From Azonexus sp. (lineage in GTDB: Bacteria > Pseudomonadota > Gammaproteobacteria > Burkholderiales > Rhodocyclaceae), in assembly GCA_017983755.1 (NCBI GenBank), contig JAGOAU010000013.1, positions 20,647-84,646 of the forward strand: a stretch of 64,000 bases of DNA, given 5' to 3'. Made by a program: the position numbers and the translations under genes. The stretch's first letter is position 1, and the number at the start of each line of letters is the position of its first letter. The notes below the pieces were generated by a model, which saw only the letters and a program-made list of their open reading frames with translations, had not been told where the DNA came from and made no database searches. This document shows positions 24,693-34,798 of the stretch, piece by piece.

Positions 24693-25892
24693 ATGTTGTG
24701 GGCCGATTCCCTCCATCTGGCCGTGCGCGCCATCACCGCGCAGCGCCTGCGCAGCTTTCTGACGCTGCTCGGCATCGCTGTCGGCATCGCCGCGGTGATC
24801 CTGCTGACTTCGATCGGCGAGGGCATTCACCGTTTCGTGCTCGGCGAATTCACCCAGTTTGGCACCAACGTCATCACCGTCACGCCGGGCAAGACCAAGA
24901 CCGGCGGCTCGCCGTCCGGCCTGCCGTCAAGCGCCAGGCCGCTGTCGCTGGAGGACGCCAGGGCGCTCGAACGCCTGCCGCATGTCGTCGCCGTGACGCC
25001 CAATGCGCGCGGCAACGCGGAGGTCGAAGGCAACGGGCGGACGCGGCGGACGCTGGTCTATGGCGTCAACGCCAATTTGCCCAAGGTGTTCCGGTCGACC
25101 GTGCAAAGCGGCCAGTTTCTGCCTGCCGACGACGAAGGCAGCGCCCGCGCCTTCGTCGTGCTCGGGGCCAAGGTCAAGAACGAGCTGTTCGGTAGCGAGA
25201 ACCCGCTCGGCCAGCGCCTGCGCATCGGCGGCCTGCATTTCCGGGTAATCGGCGTCATGGCGCCGAAAGGGCAATTCCTCGGCATCGATCTCGACGACAC
25301 CGCCTTCATCCCGGCGGCCCGCGCCCAGGAGCTGTTCAATCGCGAAGGCGTCGATGAGATCAACGTCGCCGCCGAGGAGGGCGTGCCGTCATCCATCGTT
25401 GCCGCCGCGATCAAGGAGCGCCTGGTTGCCCGTCACGGTCGTGAGGACTTCACCATCGTCACCCAGGAAGAGATGCTGAAGACGCTGTCCAACATCCTCA
25501 ACGTGCTGACCATGGCGGTCGGTGCGCTCGGCGGCATCTCGTTGCTGGTCGGCGGCGTCGGCATCGTCACCATCATGACCATCGCGGTGGCCGAACGGAC
25601 CGGCGAAATCGGCCTGCTGGTCGCCCTTGGCGCGCCACGGCGGACGATCCTCGCGCTTTTTCTCGGTGAAGCGGTGGCGCTTTCGGCGCTCGGCGGCCTG
25701 CTCGGGCTGCTGCTCGGCTTCGGCCTCGCGCAGTTGATTCACTTCGCCCTGCCGGCCCTGCCGGTGCATACGCCGCTCAGCTTCGTGCTGCTGGCCGAAG
25801 CGGTCGCCATCGCCATCGGCCTCGCCGCCGGCGTCCTGCCGGCCCGCCGCGCGGCGAAACTCGACCCGGTCGAAGCCTTGCGAGCCGAATGA
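24693..25892 (+). CDS. ABC exporter permease 2 (MacB-type, FtsX fold)
   Basis: A 399-residue paralogue of the preceding permease with the same layout: N-terminal helix SFLTLLGIAVGIAAVILLTS, periplasmic domain opening with GTNVITVTPGKTKTGG, and three C-terminal helices with GEIGLLVALGAPRRTI and VLPARRAAKLDPVEALRAE. Two permease genes with one ATPase and one adaptor suggest a heterodimeric pump; the two chains differ enough to rule out recent duplication. A short gap leads to the hydratase gene. Confidence 0.92.
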   Translation: MLWADSLHLAVRAITAQRLRSFLTLLGIAVGIAAVILLTSIGEGIHRFVLGEFTQFGTNVITVTPGKTKTGGSPSGLPSSARPLSLEDARALERLPHVVAVTPNARGNAEVEGNGRTRRTLVYGVNANLPKVFRSTVQSGQFLPADDEGSARAFVVLGAKVKNELFGSENPLGQRLRIGGLHFRVIGVMAPKGQFLGIDLDDTAFIPAARAQELFNREGVDEINVAAEEGVPSSIVAAAIKERLVARHGREDFTIVTQEEMLKTLSNILNVLTMAVGALGGISLLVGGVGIVTIMTIAVAERTGEIGLLVALGAPRRTILALFLGEAVALSALGGLLGLLLGFGLAQLIHFALPALPVHTPLSFVLLAEAVAIAIGLAAGVLPARRAAKLDPVEALRAE

Positions 25893-25940
25893 CATGCTAG
25901 AGTTCGCCTTCCAATCGACCAACAATTACAGGAGCGCAGC

Positions 25941-26378
25941 ATGACGTATCACATCGACCAACTCCAGCCCGGCATGTCCGCCAGCATCGCCAAGACCGTC
26001 ACCGAAGCCGACATCATCCTGTTCGCCGGCATCTCGACCGACGTCAATCCGGCCCACCTCGACGAGGAATACGCCAAGGGCACGATGTTCGGCGGCCGCA
26101 TCGCCCACGGCATGCTGTCGGCCGGCTTCATCTCCGCCGTATTGGCCAACAAGCTGCCCGGCCCCGGCACCATCTACCTGTCGCAGACGCTGAAGTTCAA
26201 GGCGCCGGTTCGTCCGGGCGACACCGTCACGGCGACGGTCACGGTCCGGGAAGTCAATGTCGCCAAGAATCGCGTGACGCTGGATACGGTGTGTACGGTC
26301 GCCGGCAAGGTGGTGATCGAGGGCGAATCGCTGATGATGCCGCCGGCGCGCGCCGCTGCACCGGGCGGCACGGCCTGA
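25941..26378 (+). CDS. MaoC-like (R)-specific enoyl-CoA hydratase
   Basis: A 145-residue single hot-dog enzyme hydrating trans-2-enoyl-CoA to (R)-3-hydroxyacyl-CoA, the PhaJ reaction that feeds polyhydroxyalkanoate synthesis from beta-oxidation. The catalytic dyad lies in STDVNPAHLDEEYA (Asp34, His39) with the following GRIAHGMLSAGFISAVLA. Length matches PhaJ. CAGGAG lies about ten bases before the ATG. No pha gene is nearby; the role could also be in other acyl-CoA pathways. A strong terminator follows the stop. Confidence 0.9.
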   Translation: MTYHIDQLQPGMSASIAKTVTEADIILFAGISTDVNPAHLDEEYAKGTMFGGRIAHGMLSAGFISAVLANKLPGPGTIYLSQTLKFKAPVRPGDTVTATVTVREVNVAKNRVTLDTVCTVAGKVVIEGESLMMPPARAAAPGGTA

Positions 26379-26398
26379 TTATCGGGCGATCCGAATGA

Positions 26399-26424
26399 AA
26401 AACGCCGGCGGTTGCCGGCGTTTT
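26399..26424. terminator. Rho-independent terminator between convergent genes
   Basis: AAAACGCCGGC pairs with GCCGGCGTTTT over a four-base loop. A and T runs on both sides let it serve the hydratase gene and, in reverse, rluF. Confidence 0.85.
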
Positions 26425-26431
26425 GCCTTGC

Positions 26432-26461
26432 TGCGGTCGACCTGAAAAAGGGGCCGAAAAC
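26432..26461 (+). repeat. USS-like motif, exact core, intergenic
   Basis: Core 26432-26441, AAAAA at +4 to +8 and AAAA at +16 to +19. It lies between two converging genes just beyond their terminator, so no coding pressure explains it. Confidence 0.8.
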
Positions 26462-26470
26462 TGCTGTTCG

Positions 26471-27532
26471 TCAGAAGGCTTCGTCAGCCCGCAGAAAGCG
26501 CCACTGCCCGAGCGGCAGATCGCCCAGCTTGACGCGGCCGATGCGTACCCGTTTGAGGCCGGTGACGCGCAGCCCGACCTGTTCGCACATGCGGCGAATC
26601 TGGCGCTTCTTGCCTTCCTTCAGGATGAAGTGCAGCTGATCCTCGTTCAGCTGCTTGACTCGCGCCGGCTTGAGCGGCTGGCCATCGAGTTCGAGGCCGT
26701 GGTTGAGTAGCTTCAGGCCATGCGGAATCATCTCGCCGGTCACCCGCACCAGATATTCCTTTTCCACCTGGCTGTCGTCGCCGATCAGTTTCCTGGCGAC
26801 ACGGCCGTCCTGGGTCAACACCAACAGTCCGGTCGAATCGATGTCCAGTCGCCCGGAAGGCGCCAGATTGCGCAGCATCCATGGTTTGAAGTCGGGATCG
26901 CCCGACTGCCTGAGCTGGTTTTCCGCCGTGATCAGGGTGATGGCCGGGGTAAAGCCCGGCTCCGGCTGGCCGGAGACATAGCCGACTGGCTTGTTGAGCA
27001 GCACCGTGACCTGCTTGGCCTGATCCTGCTTGGCCTCTTTCGAGATCGCGATGTCGGCGTCGGGCTTGATGCGGGTGCCCAGTTCGCTGATCCGTTCGCC
27101 ATCGACGAAGACCCAGCCGCGCTCGATCCAGAGATCCGCCTCGCGCCGCGAGCACATGCCGCGTTCGGACATGATCTTGGACAGGCGCACGCCTTCCGGC
27201 GCCGGGGCATTGGCTGACGCGGCAGGGCGCACCGGCTGCGCCGCCAGCGGCTTGCGCGCGGCGGGCACCGCCTTGGTTGGTGGCGTCGGGCGTTGTCCGC
27301 CGCCGGCCGGCTTTTTCGCCGTGGGAGCAGGCGATTTGGTCGCGCGCTTGACGACGCCAAGGGTTCCCGTCGGCTTGGCCTTGGGCTCGACGACCGTCGG
27401 TTCGGTTTTTGGCTTTTTTTCAGCGTCGACCGCAACAGGCGCTTCCGGCTTGCGCCATTTAGCCCACGGGTCGTCGCCAGCCGTCTCGCTCGTTGGCGGC
27501 CCGGATTTGCTGTCCCGTTCGGAACCGCTCAT
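26471..27532 (-). CDS. rluF: 23S rRNA pseudouridine synthase RluF-like (RsuA family)
   Basis: A 353-residue RNA pseudouridine synthase. After a 112-residue Pro/Lys/Ala-rich extension, which is probably disordered, comes an S4 RNA-binding domain ([20 protein letters not shown], about 115-160) and the catalytic domain with Asp230 in [17 protein letters not shown]. The C-terminal [20 protein letters not shown] is the usual RsuA/RluF helix. RluF modifies U2604 in E. coli; RluB or RluE specificity cannot be ruled out. Its start overlaps the FKBP stop by four bases; FKBP lies upstream in the same operon. Confidence 0.88.
   Translation of the reverse strand: MSGSERDSKSGPPTSETAGDDPWAKWRKPEAPVAVDAEKKPKTEPTVVEPKAKPTGTLGVVKRATKSPAPTAKKPAGGGQRPTPPTKAVPAARKPLAAQPVRPAASANAPAPEGVRLSKIMSERGMCSRREADLWIERGWVFVDGERISELGTRIKPDADIAISKEAKQDQAKQVTVLLNKPVGYVSGQPEPGFTPAITLITAENQLRQSGDPDFKPWMLRNLAPSGRLDIDSTGLLVLTQDGRVARKLIGDDSQVEKEYLVRVTGEMIPHGLKLLNHGLELDGQPLKPARVKQLNEDQLHFILKEGKKRQIRRMCEQVGLRVTGLKRVRIGRVKLGDLPLGQWRFLRADEAF
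27405..27434 (-). repeat. USS-like motif, exact core with both A tracts
   Basis: Reverse-strand core 27425-27434, A run +5 to +11 and AAAAA at +15 to +19: the best single match to the consensus. It encodes [11 protein letters not shown] in the disordered N-terminal tail of RluF, a place where sequence is free to drift. Confidence 0.85.
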
Positions 27533-27873
27533 TGCACGCCGAGCAGTTCAACCTCGAAAATCAGCGTCGCGTTCGGCGGGATGACGCCGCCGGCACCGCG
27601 CGCGCCGTAGCCGAGTTGCGGTGGAATCGTCAGCTTGCGCGTACCGCCGACCTTCATGCCCTGGACGCCTTCGTCCCAGCCGGAAATGACGTGGCGCTGG
27701 CCGAGCGGAAAGTCGAAGGGATCGTTGCGGTCCTTGCTCGAATCGAACTTGCTGCCGTTGGTCAGCCAGCCGGTGTAATGGACGACGACGTGGTCGCCGG
27801 CCTTGGCCTCGGCGCCTGCGCCGACGATGGTGTCTTCGTAGATCAGGCCGGAGGCCGTGGTGATTTCAGCCAT
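27529..27873 (-). CDS. FKBP-type peptidyl-prolyl cis-trans isomerase
   Basis: A 114-residue single-domain FKBP without signal peptide, so cytosolic. Active-site residues are present in [37 protein letters not shown] and [20 protein letters not shown]. It catalyses proline isomerisation during folding. GAGGAG lies before ATG 27873. It is followed by rluF with a four-base overlap and is divergent from rplU. Confidence 0.95.
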   Translation of the reverse strand: MAEITTASGLIYEDTIVGAGAEAKAGDHVVVHYTGWLTNGSKFDSSKDRNDPFDFPLGQRHVISGWDEGVQGMKVGGTRKLTIPPQLGYGARGAGGVIPPNATLIFEVELLGVQ

Positions 27874-27924
27874 GAATAGCTCCTCGGGAAAGGCGGAAAG
27901 TCTACCACAACGCACCTCAAGGCT

Positions 27925-27952
27925 TTGACTTCTCAGCGAATTTCCGTATAAT
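27925..27952 (+). promoter_or_regulatory. sigma70 promoter of rplU-rpmA
   Basis: TTGACT at 27925-27930, a 16-base spacer and TATAAT at 27947-27952, about 48 bases before the rplU ATG. Confidence 0.8.
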
Positions 27953-27999
27953 GCGCGGTTCTTCGTAGCACCCTTTGTTTCATTTTCGGAGTCCAACCC

Positions 28000-28311
28000 A
28001 TGTATGCGGTCATAAAAACCGGCGGCAAGCAGTATCGCGTTTCCGCTGGCCAAAAACTCAAAGTAGAACAGATACCGGCAGAAGTTGGCGCAGAAGTCAC
28101 GCTCGATCAGGTCCTCATGGTAGGCGAAGGCGAGTCCGTGAAGGTCGGCGCCCCCCTCGTTGCTGGCGCCACCGTCAAGTGCACCGTGGTTTCCCACGGC
28201 CGCCACGACAAGGTCAAGATCTTCAAGATGCGCCGTCGCAAGCATTACCAGAAGCACCAGGGCCATCGTCAGAACTACACCGAACTGCGCATCGACACGA
28301 TCGCTGCCTAA
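28000..28311 (+). CDS. rplU: 50S ribosomal protein L21
   Basis: A 103-residue ribosomal protein that binds 23S rRNA in the early 50S. The sequence starts [20 protein letters not shown] and contains [20 protein letters not shown], the L21 signature. The promoter upstream (TTGACT/TATAAT) and the next gene rpmA place it in the conserved rplU-rpmA-obg operon. Length is standard. Confidence 0.98.
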   Translation: MYAVIKTGGKQYRVSAGQKLKVEQIPAEVGAEVTLDQVLMVGEGESVKVGAPLVAGATVKCTVVSHGRHDKVKIFKMRRRKHYQKHQGHRQNYTELRIDTIAA

Positions 28312-28332
28312 GTTCAGACAAGGAGCTAACAA

Positions 28333-28596
28333 ATGGCACACAAGAAAGCAGGCGGCAGTTCACGTAACGGTCGCGACTCACAGGCCAAGCGTCTTGGCGT
28401 CAAGCGCTACGGCGGTCAGTTCGTTCTCGCCGGCAACATCATCGTTCGCCAGCGCGGCACCGAATTCCACCCGGGCGAAAACGTCGGCTGCGGCAAGGAT
28501 CACACCCTGTTCGCGCTCAAGGATGGCACCGTCCAGTTCGCCGTCAAGGGCGAGAAGAAGCGCCGCACGGTGACCATCGTTCCGGCCGCCGAATAA
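28333..28596 (+). CDS. rpmA: 50S ribosomal protein L27
   Basis: An 87-residue protein whose N-terminal tail reaches the peptidyl-transferase centre. It begins [20 protein letters not shown] with no extra leader peptide, unlike Firmicutes L27, and carries [25 protein letters not shown] stands just before the ATG. A terminator hairpin follows 20 bases after the stop, which should lower expression of obg relative to the ribosomal proteins. Confidence 0.98.
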   Translation: MAHKKAGGSSRNGRDSQAKRLGVKRYGGQFVLAGNIIVRQRGTEFHPGENVGCGKDHTLFALKDGTVQFAVKGEKKRRTVTIVPAAE

Positions 28597-28615
28597 TTCG
28601 GCCCGGCGGAACCGC

Positions 28616-28644
28616 AAAGCCCTATCCGCCGGATAGGGCTTTTT
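28616..28644 (+). terminator. Rho-independent terminator after rpmA
   Basis: AAAGCCCTATCC pairs with GGATAGGGCTTT over a three-base loop, followed by a T run. Partial read-through into obg is expected. Confidence 0.85.
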
Positions 28645-28653
28645 ACTTTGTAG

Positions 28654-30854
<2,201 letters not shown>

Positions 30855-30876
30855 ATCGCTGGTTTGGCAGAAAACG

Positions 30877-30903
30877 AAGGGCGCAGGGGAGGCGCCCTTT
30901 TTT
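30877..30903 (+). terminator. Rho-independent terminator after proB
   Basis: AAGGGCGC pairs with GCGCCCTT over a seven-base loop, followed by six T. It ends the obg-proB transcript. Confidence 0.85.
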
Positions 30904-30924
30904 GTATTCGAGTATCCACGGTTG

Positions 30925-31140
30925 CCAGTTCGTACAGGCGCGGATCAGAGCTTGCCGGGTTGGCATGTCGTGGATCAACTGCTCGCTGCGGCCGTGGCCA
31001 CGCAGGGTGTCCGACTGGCAGGATGGGCATGCCGTGGGCGGGTTCGAGATCTTGGCGATGAAGTGGTAGTCGTGATCTGTTTCTTCGATCCGCACTACCT
31101 TGTAGTCGGGAAAGTTTAGGATATTCGCGGGCACGGCCAA
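30925..31140 (-). pseudogene. ISL3-family transposase, N-terminal remnant
   Basis: The reverse frame from 31140 reads NILNFPDYKVVRIEETDHDY, then PPTACPSCQSDTLRGHGRSE and QLIHDMPT, which is the N-terminal zinc-finger part of ISL3-family transposases. After MPT the similarity ends and the frame runs into the proB terminator; the DDE catalytic domain is missing. So this is a decayed insertion sequence, about 70 recognisable residues long. No intact terminal repeats are visible. Confidence 0.75.
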
Positions 31141-31171
31141 ACTCGAAGCCCCTTGCAGAAGTGCCGCCCCG

Positions 31172-31558
31172 TCACGGTTTCATCCCATGGCTGTTGTTGT
31201 CATGCGGGAAGCGCTGACCTGCCTCTTGTACCTGCTGATACAGCCCCGGAAGATCGCTGTGGATCGTCTTCCAGACGATTTCCAGGTCCACCTTGTCATA
31301 CCCGTGCGAGACACGGTTACGCATCGTGTACATGACCTGCCAAGGAATTTCGTCGTGCAGTGCGGCGAACTCCGGGGCCACGCGCTGAATGTTATTCGAT
31401 GCCTCGCCAATGATTTCAATGTTGCGGATCACGGCGTCTTGCACCAGTTCGCTGTTCAGGAAAGCGACCTCATCCATGTTTTCCGTATAACGGTCGATGC
31501 GCTCTATGGCCTTCAGGATGTGCCCGAGGTAGTCCGGGACGCGCAGTGCCTTGGTCAT
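31172..31558 (-). CDS. hepT: HepT-family toxin (HEPN ribonuclease) of a MntA/HepT pair
   Basis: A 128-residue HEPN protein. The catalytic motif R-x4-H-x-Y is visible as RNRVSHGY (Arg80, His85, Tyr87), preceded by IIGEASNNIQ, another HepT hallmark. HepT cuts RNA and is silenced by AMPylation of the motif tyrosine by its partner MntA. The gene overlaps the nucleotidyltransferase gene by four bases, as is usual. It sits between an ISL3 remnant and the porin, suggesting acquisition by transfer. Confidence 0.9.
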   Translation of the reverse strand: MTKALRVPDYLGHILKAIERIDRYTENMDEVAFLNSELVQDAVIRNIEIIGEASNNIQRVAPEFAALHDEIPWQVMYTMRNRVSHGYDKVDLEIVWKTIHSDLPGLYQQVQEAGQRFPHDNNSHGMKP

Positions 31559-31845
31559 ACCGGCACTGCCTCAGAGAGAACCCGACTGCGGAAAGCATCG
31601 GGCAAGGCCCTGGGGGTCAGCACATCGACTGACACGCCCAGAAGACGTTGCAACTCCACTTGGATGGCTGCCACGTCCATCAGCGTCGTCTCCGGCGTCG
31701 GGTCAATGAGGAGATCCAAATCGCTGCTGTCCGTGTCCTGGCCGCGCAACACGGAGCCGAACACCCGAGCGTTCCGGGCGCGGTGAGACTCGACCACATG
31801 CCGAATCGCAGCGCGGTTCGAGGCTAAGGCTTCAGAGGGCTTCAT
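31555..31845 (-). CDS. mntA: MntA-family nucleotidyltransferase antitoxin
   Basis: A 96-residue minimal nucleotidyltransferase. The motif GS-x10-D-x-D is complete: FGSVLRGQDTDSSDLDLLID (Gly30-Ser31, Asp42, Asp44). In characterised pairs it AMPylates HepT to neutralise it. ATG 31845 fits the typical N-terminus; the frame extends upstream to 31908 without a ribosome site. Three scattered AAATCCGG copies lie in the gap upstream (31846-31975), of unknown meaning. Confidence 0.88.
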   Translation of the reverse strand: MKPSEALASNRAAIRHVVESHRARNARVFGSVLRGQDTDSSDLDLLIDPTPETTLMDVAAIQVELQRLLGVSVDVLTPRALPDAFRSRVLSEAVPV

Positions 31846-31982
31846 GTGTTTTCCCGCAATAAAATCCGGTTTCACGGTAACGCAACAAGTGTCACGAGAC
31901 AACAGCAAAATCCGGTTTTACACCAAGATGACAGAAGCCGATTCAGACTCCTGAAACACAGTCAAATCCGGAGAGCCAAAAC

Positions 31983-32007
31983 AAAAAAGGGCGCCGAAGC
32001 GCCCTTT
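31983..32007 (-). terminator. Rho-independent terminator of the porin gene
   Basis: AAAGGGCGC and GCGCCCTTT pair; read on the reverse strand the loop is TTCG and a T run follows. It lies 22 bases past the porin stop. Confidence 0.88.
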
Positions 32008-32028
32008 GCAAATCCGGCTTGCGCTGGA

Positions 32029-33270
32029 TTAGAAAGAGTGACGAACACCAACTTGGATACCCTGCTGGAAGACGCCAGCGGGGGTTCCTTGGTTGGTGGC
32101 GTTGTTACCAGCGTAATAGCCGCTGTTAGAAGCATCGCCAACAGCGCTCAGGCGGTTGTCTTGATTGTCGATGAAGGAGTAGGCGCTGTACAGGGCGGTG
32201 CGCTTGGACAGGTTGTAGTCCAGGCCAACCGCGAACTGTTGAGCATCGCCACCGATGGAGCTGCTGCCATCAGAGTAGATGTAGGAGGCCTTACCAACGA
32301 ACTTGCCAAACGGTGCGGTAACACCCAGCATGTAGTTGTTCAGGGTGCCGTTCTTGGTGTTGGTGGTGGAGCCGATGGCGTTGATGTAGTCAAGGTCGTT
32401 GTAGGAGTACAGTGCCATGACCTTGGCAACCTTGAAGTCATAGGAGCCGCCGATCGTGACGTTCTGCACGTTCTTCACACCAAGCGGAACAGCAGCTGCA
32501 ACCGGATTGGTAGTTGCAGGGATGTTAATACCACTCAGAGCCGGGTTGGAAAGGGTGCTACCGGCGCTGATGTAGTGGTAGTTCAAACCAGCCGAGATCG
32601 GGCCATTGTCGTACTTCAACAAGCCGGCATAAACCGTGTTGTTAGCAGCGGTGCTGGTTGCGTTTTCTTGACCACCAGCGTTGTTCGAGTATGCCAAGGT
32701 GCCGGTCAGGCCACCGAAGGACGGGGAGATGTAGGCCAGAGCGTTATCAACACGCACCGGATCCATCAGCTCGTTGACCAGATTGGTGTTGTCGATGCTG
32801 TTGAGGGGCAGACCGAAACCGGCCCGGTAAACGTTGTTGTAACGGCCAACGGTGCCCGCGCCAAACGGATCTAGACCAGAAACGAAGGTGTAGTGCGGGG
32901 TGTACAGACGACCACCAACCACGGTACCGAAGTTGCCGCTCAAACCCATGTAAGCTTGACGGGTGAATTGCGAGCCGGCGGTTTGCACGGTGCCAGTGTC
33001 AAGCATGAAGCCTTGTTCCAGCAGGAAGACTGCCTTCAGGCCGTTGCCCAGATCTTCCGTGCCCTTGAAGCCGATGCGATTGCCGAGGGACTGGCCACCG
33101 TTCAGTTGGCTTTGGGAATTCGGGGTGCCGCCAGTGGCGGCGTTGGTCGCGCCATCCCAACGGTAGGCGTAACCGTAGTCAACCAGACCGTAGATGGTAA
33201 CGTTCGACTGGGCGAAGGCGGCGGTGGAGGCCAGACCGGCGACTGCCAGAGCGATGAGTTTCTTTTGCAT
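32029..33270 (-). CDS. Gram-negative outer-membrane porin (general diffusion type)
   Basis: A 413-residue 16-stranded porin of the Betaproteobacteria type. A signal peptide (KLIALAVAGLASTAAFA) is followed by QSNVTIYGLVDYGYAYR, the constant first strand, GNRIGFKGTEDLGNGLKAVF and a C-terminal GIQVGVRHSF ending in Phe, needed for BAM recognition. PFGAGTVGRYNN resembles the constriction loop 3. Codon use is less GC-rich than in neighbours, as expected for an abundant protein. AAGGAG precedes the ATG. Substrate range cannot be read from sequence. Confidence 0.95.
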   Translation of the reverse strand: MQKKLIALAVAGLASTAAFAQSNVTIYGLVDYGYAYRWDGATNAATGGTPNSQSQLNGGQSLGNRIGFKGTEDLGNGLKAVFLLEQGFMLDTGTVQTAGSQFTRQAYMGLSGNFGTVVGGRLYTPHYTFVSGLDPFGAGTVGRYNNVYRAGFGLPLNSIDNTNLVNELMDPVRVDNALAYISPSFGGLTGTLAYSNNAGGQENATSTAANNTVYAGLLKYDNGPISAGLNYHYISAGSTLSNPALSGINIPATTNPVAAAVPLGVKNVQNVTIGGSYDFKVAKVMALYSYNDLDYINAIGSTTNTKNGTLNNYMLGVTAPFGKFVGKASYIYSDGSSSIGGDAQQFAVGLDYNLSKRTALYSAYSFIDNQDNRLSAVGDASNSGYYAGNNATNQGTPAGVFQQGIQVGVRHSF

Positions 33271-33419
33271 CAGAATTTCTCCTTAGTGGTTAGTTTTTAA
33301 TCTGCTCTTGCGAGTTGATTAAGCTTTACCTCTCGGATTGAGAAGTTGAGCCGATTTTGGCAAAGAGCAGGCGCTCGGGCAATTGATGTTTGCTGTGGAT
33401 GGCTGCTTTGAGTCACGGT

Positions 33420-33437
33420 TGTTGCGCTGGCGCAACA
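33420..33437. repeat. 18-bp near-perfect palindrome upstream of the porin gene
   Basis: TGTTGCGC-TG-GCGCAACA, eight-base arms and a two-base centre. It lies 150 bases before the porin start and 40 bases past the trmL stop region; a regulator site is possible. Confidence 0.5.
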
Positions 33438-33476
33438 GTGCTTTGGCGAGAAACCACGAACGCAACGGAATTCCGG

Positions 33477-33941
33477 TCAACTCGCCTGGGCAAAGCCGTT
33501 TTGTCGCCAGGCCTCGAAAACGGTCACGGCGACGGCATTGGACAGGTTGAGACTGCGTTGCCCGGCCAGCATCGGCAGGCGCAGGCGTTGTGTTTGCTGG
33601 AAGTCGTTCAGGACGTCGCTCGGCAGGCCGCTCGTTTCGCGGCCGAAAACGAAAACGTCGTCGTCGTTCAGGCGCTGGTCGAAAGGACTGCCCTGGCCCG
33701 AAGTGGTCATCGCCCAGCGGCGGCGCCGGCCCAGCGCCAGCTGACAGGCTTTCCAGTCGGCATGCCGGAAAACACGGGCGTATTCATGGTAGTCGAGGCC
33801 GGCACGGCGCAAGGTCTTGTCGTTGATGTCGAAACCTAGCGGTTCAACAAGATGCAGTTCGGCGCCGGTATTGGCGCACAGGCGGATGACGTTCCCGGTA
33901 TTGGGAGGAATCTCGGGCTGATAGAGGACGACGGCGATCAT
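33477..33941 (-). CDS. trmL: tRNA (cytidine(34)-2'-O)-methyltransferase TrmL
   Basis: A 154-residue SPOUT methyltransferase that modifies the wobble base of tRNA-Leu. Seen: YQPEIPPNTGNVIRLCANTG at the start, GFDINDKTLRRAGLDYHEYA, FGRETSGLP (the SAM knot) and LPMLAGQRSLNLSNAVAVTV. Length and motifs match TrmL rather than larger SpoU proteins. It is followed by the porin promoter region and lies 63 bases from comF, which reads the same way. Confidence 0.95.
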   Translation of the reverse strand: MIAVVLYQPEIPPNTGNVIRLCANTGAELHLVEPLGFDINDKTLRRAGLDYHEYARVFRHADWKACQLALGRRRRWAMTTSGQGSPFDQRLNDDDVFVFGRETSGLPSDVLNDFQQTQRLRLPMLAGQRSLNLSNAVAVTVFEAWRQNGFAQAS

Positions 33942-34004
33942 TCGGGAGTTTGTGGAACGGGTTATGCCGAAGGTGTCATTCGGCTAATTGAACAGGAGAT
34001 TGAT

Positions 34005-34715
34005 TCAATGACGCAGTGCACGAGCCACGACGGCAACCGTGATTTGTGAAGCGCCATGCAGTTTCAGTATGCGGGCACATTCGCGAAGTGTCGATCCGCT
34101 GGTCATGACGTCGTCTATCAACAGGATGCGTTTGCCAACGAGATCCGTGTTGCATTCAAAGGCGCCGCGAACGTTACGTGCACGCTCCTTGAGCGGCAGC
34201 GCCGCTTGCGGTGGCGTGGCCCGGGTGCGAGTCAGGCAACTCGTATTCATTGGCATCCCCAGTTCGCGACCGACTGTTCGGGCGATCTCGGCAGACTGGT
34301 TGAAGCCGCGGCTCTGCAGGCGTGTGGGATGCAGCGGAAGCGGCAGTATCAGGTCGTACCCAGCGGCAGCGATTTCCCGGCTCAGGCATTGGCCAAACCA
34401 GGTGGCCAGGGGCAACTGGTGGCCGTACTTGAGTGCCTGAATCAGGCGATCGACGGGAAATTCGTAACGAAAAAGCGCAATCGTGTGGGCGAAGGCTGGC
34501 GGTTCCTTGAGGCAGGCGCCACAGCGTTCGCCCAGTGTTGTTTCTACGCAGCACTGTGGACAGCTGGCGTTGGGTAATTGTGGCAGGTCGGCGACGCAGT
34601 GGGCGCACAGCAGCGCACCGGCGCAGTCGGCGGAGCACAGCAGGCAGCTGCCGGGCAGCAGATGCGCGGCGATCCGGCCGAGGATGCTGCCTGATGGTTG
34701 GGGTAAAATTGACAT
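34005..34715 (-). CDS. comF: ComF family protein (phosphoribosyltransferase-like)
   Basis: A 236-residue protein of the ComF/GntX family. The N-terminal third holds a zinc ribbon with Cys pairs ([24 protein letters not shown]). The rest is a phosphoribosyltransferase fold with [32 protein letters not shown] and the PRPP loop [13 protein letters not shown]. ComF is needed for DNA uptake across the inner membrane in Haemophilus and Bacillus. ATG 34715 overlaps the -35 element of the divergent bioB promoter. Confidence 0.92.
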   Translation of the reverse strand: MSILPQPSGSILGRIAAHLLPGSCLLCSADCAGALLCAHCVADLPQLPNASCPQCCVETTLGERCGACLKEPPAFAHTIALFRYEFPVDRLIQALKYGHQLPLATWFGQCLSREIAAAGYDLILPLPLHPTRLQSRGFNQSAEIARTVGRELGMPMNTSCLTRTRATPPQAALPLKERARNVRGAFECNTDLVGKRILLIDDVMTSGSTLRECARILKLHGASQITVAVVARALRH

Positions 34716-34752
34716 CGCTACGGGCGTCTTTGATAATTCATAATTATCAAAG
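34709..34752 (+). promoter_or_regulatory. bioB promoter overlapped by a 25-bp palindrome (candidate operator)
   Basis: TTGACA at 34709-34714, a 17-base spacer and GATAAT at 34732-34737 form a near-consensus promoter. The palindrome at 34728-34752 has eleven-base arms, CTTTGATAATT and AATTATCAAAG, around CAT, covering the -10 and probable start site. GCGTCTTTGAT occurs at 34724-34734 and again 33 bases later at 34757-34767. A repressor site for biotin control is inferred; it does not match the E. coli BirA operator. Confidence 0.75.
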
Positions 34753-34798
34753 CGCTGCGTCTTTGATTCTTCTCGATTTTTCTCAAGCAAGGCCTCCC

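Noticed and set aside
31859-31975. Three AAATCCGG copies as an iteron or transposon end
   Set aside because: Too short and irregularly spaced; no matching inverted ends near the ISL3 remnant.
34728-34752. FNR or Fur box in the bioB promoter
   Set aside because: FNR needs TTGAT-N4-ATCAA; here the half-sites are 11 bases apart. The Fur 19-bp pattern also does not fit.
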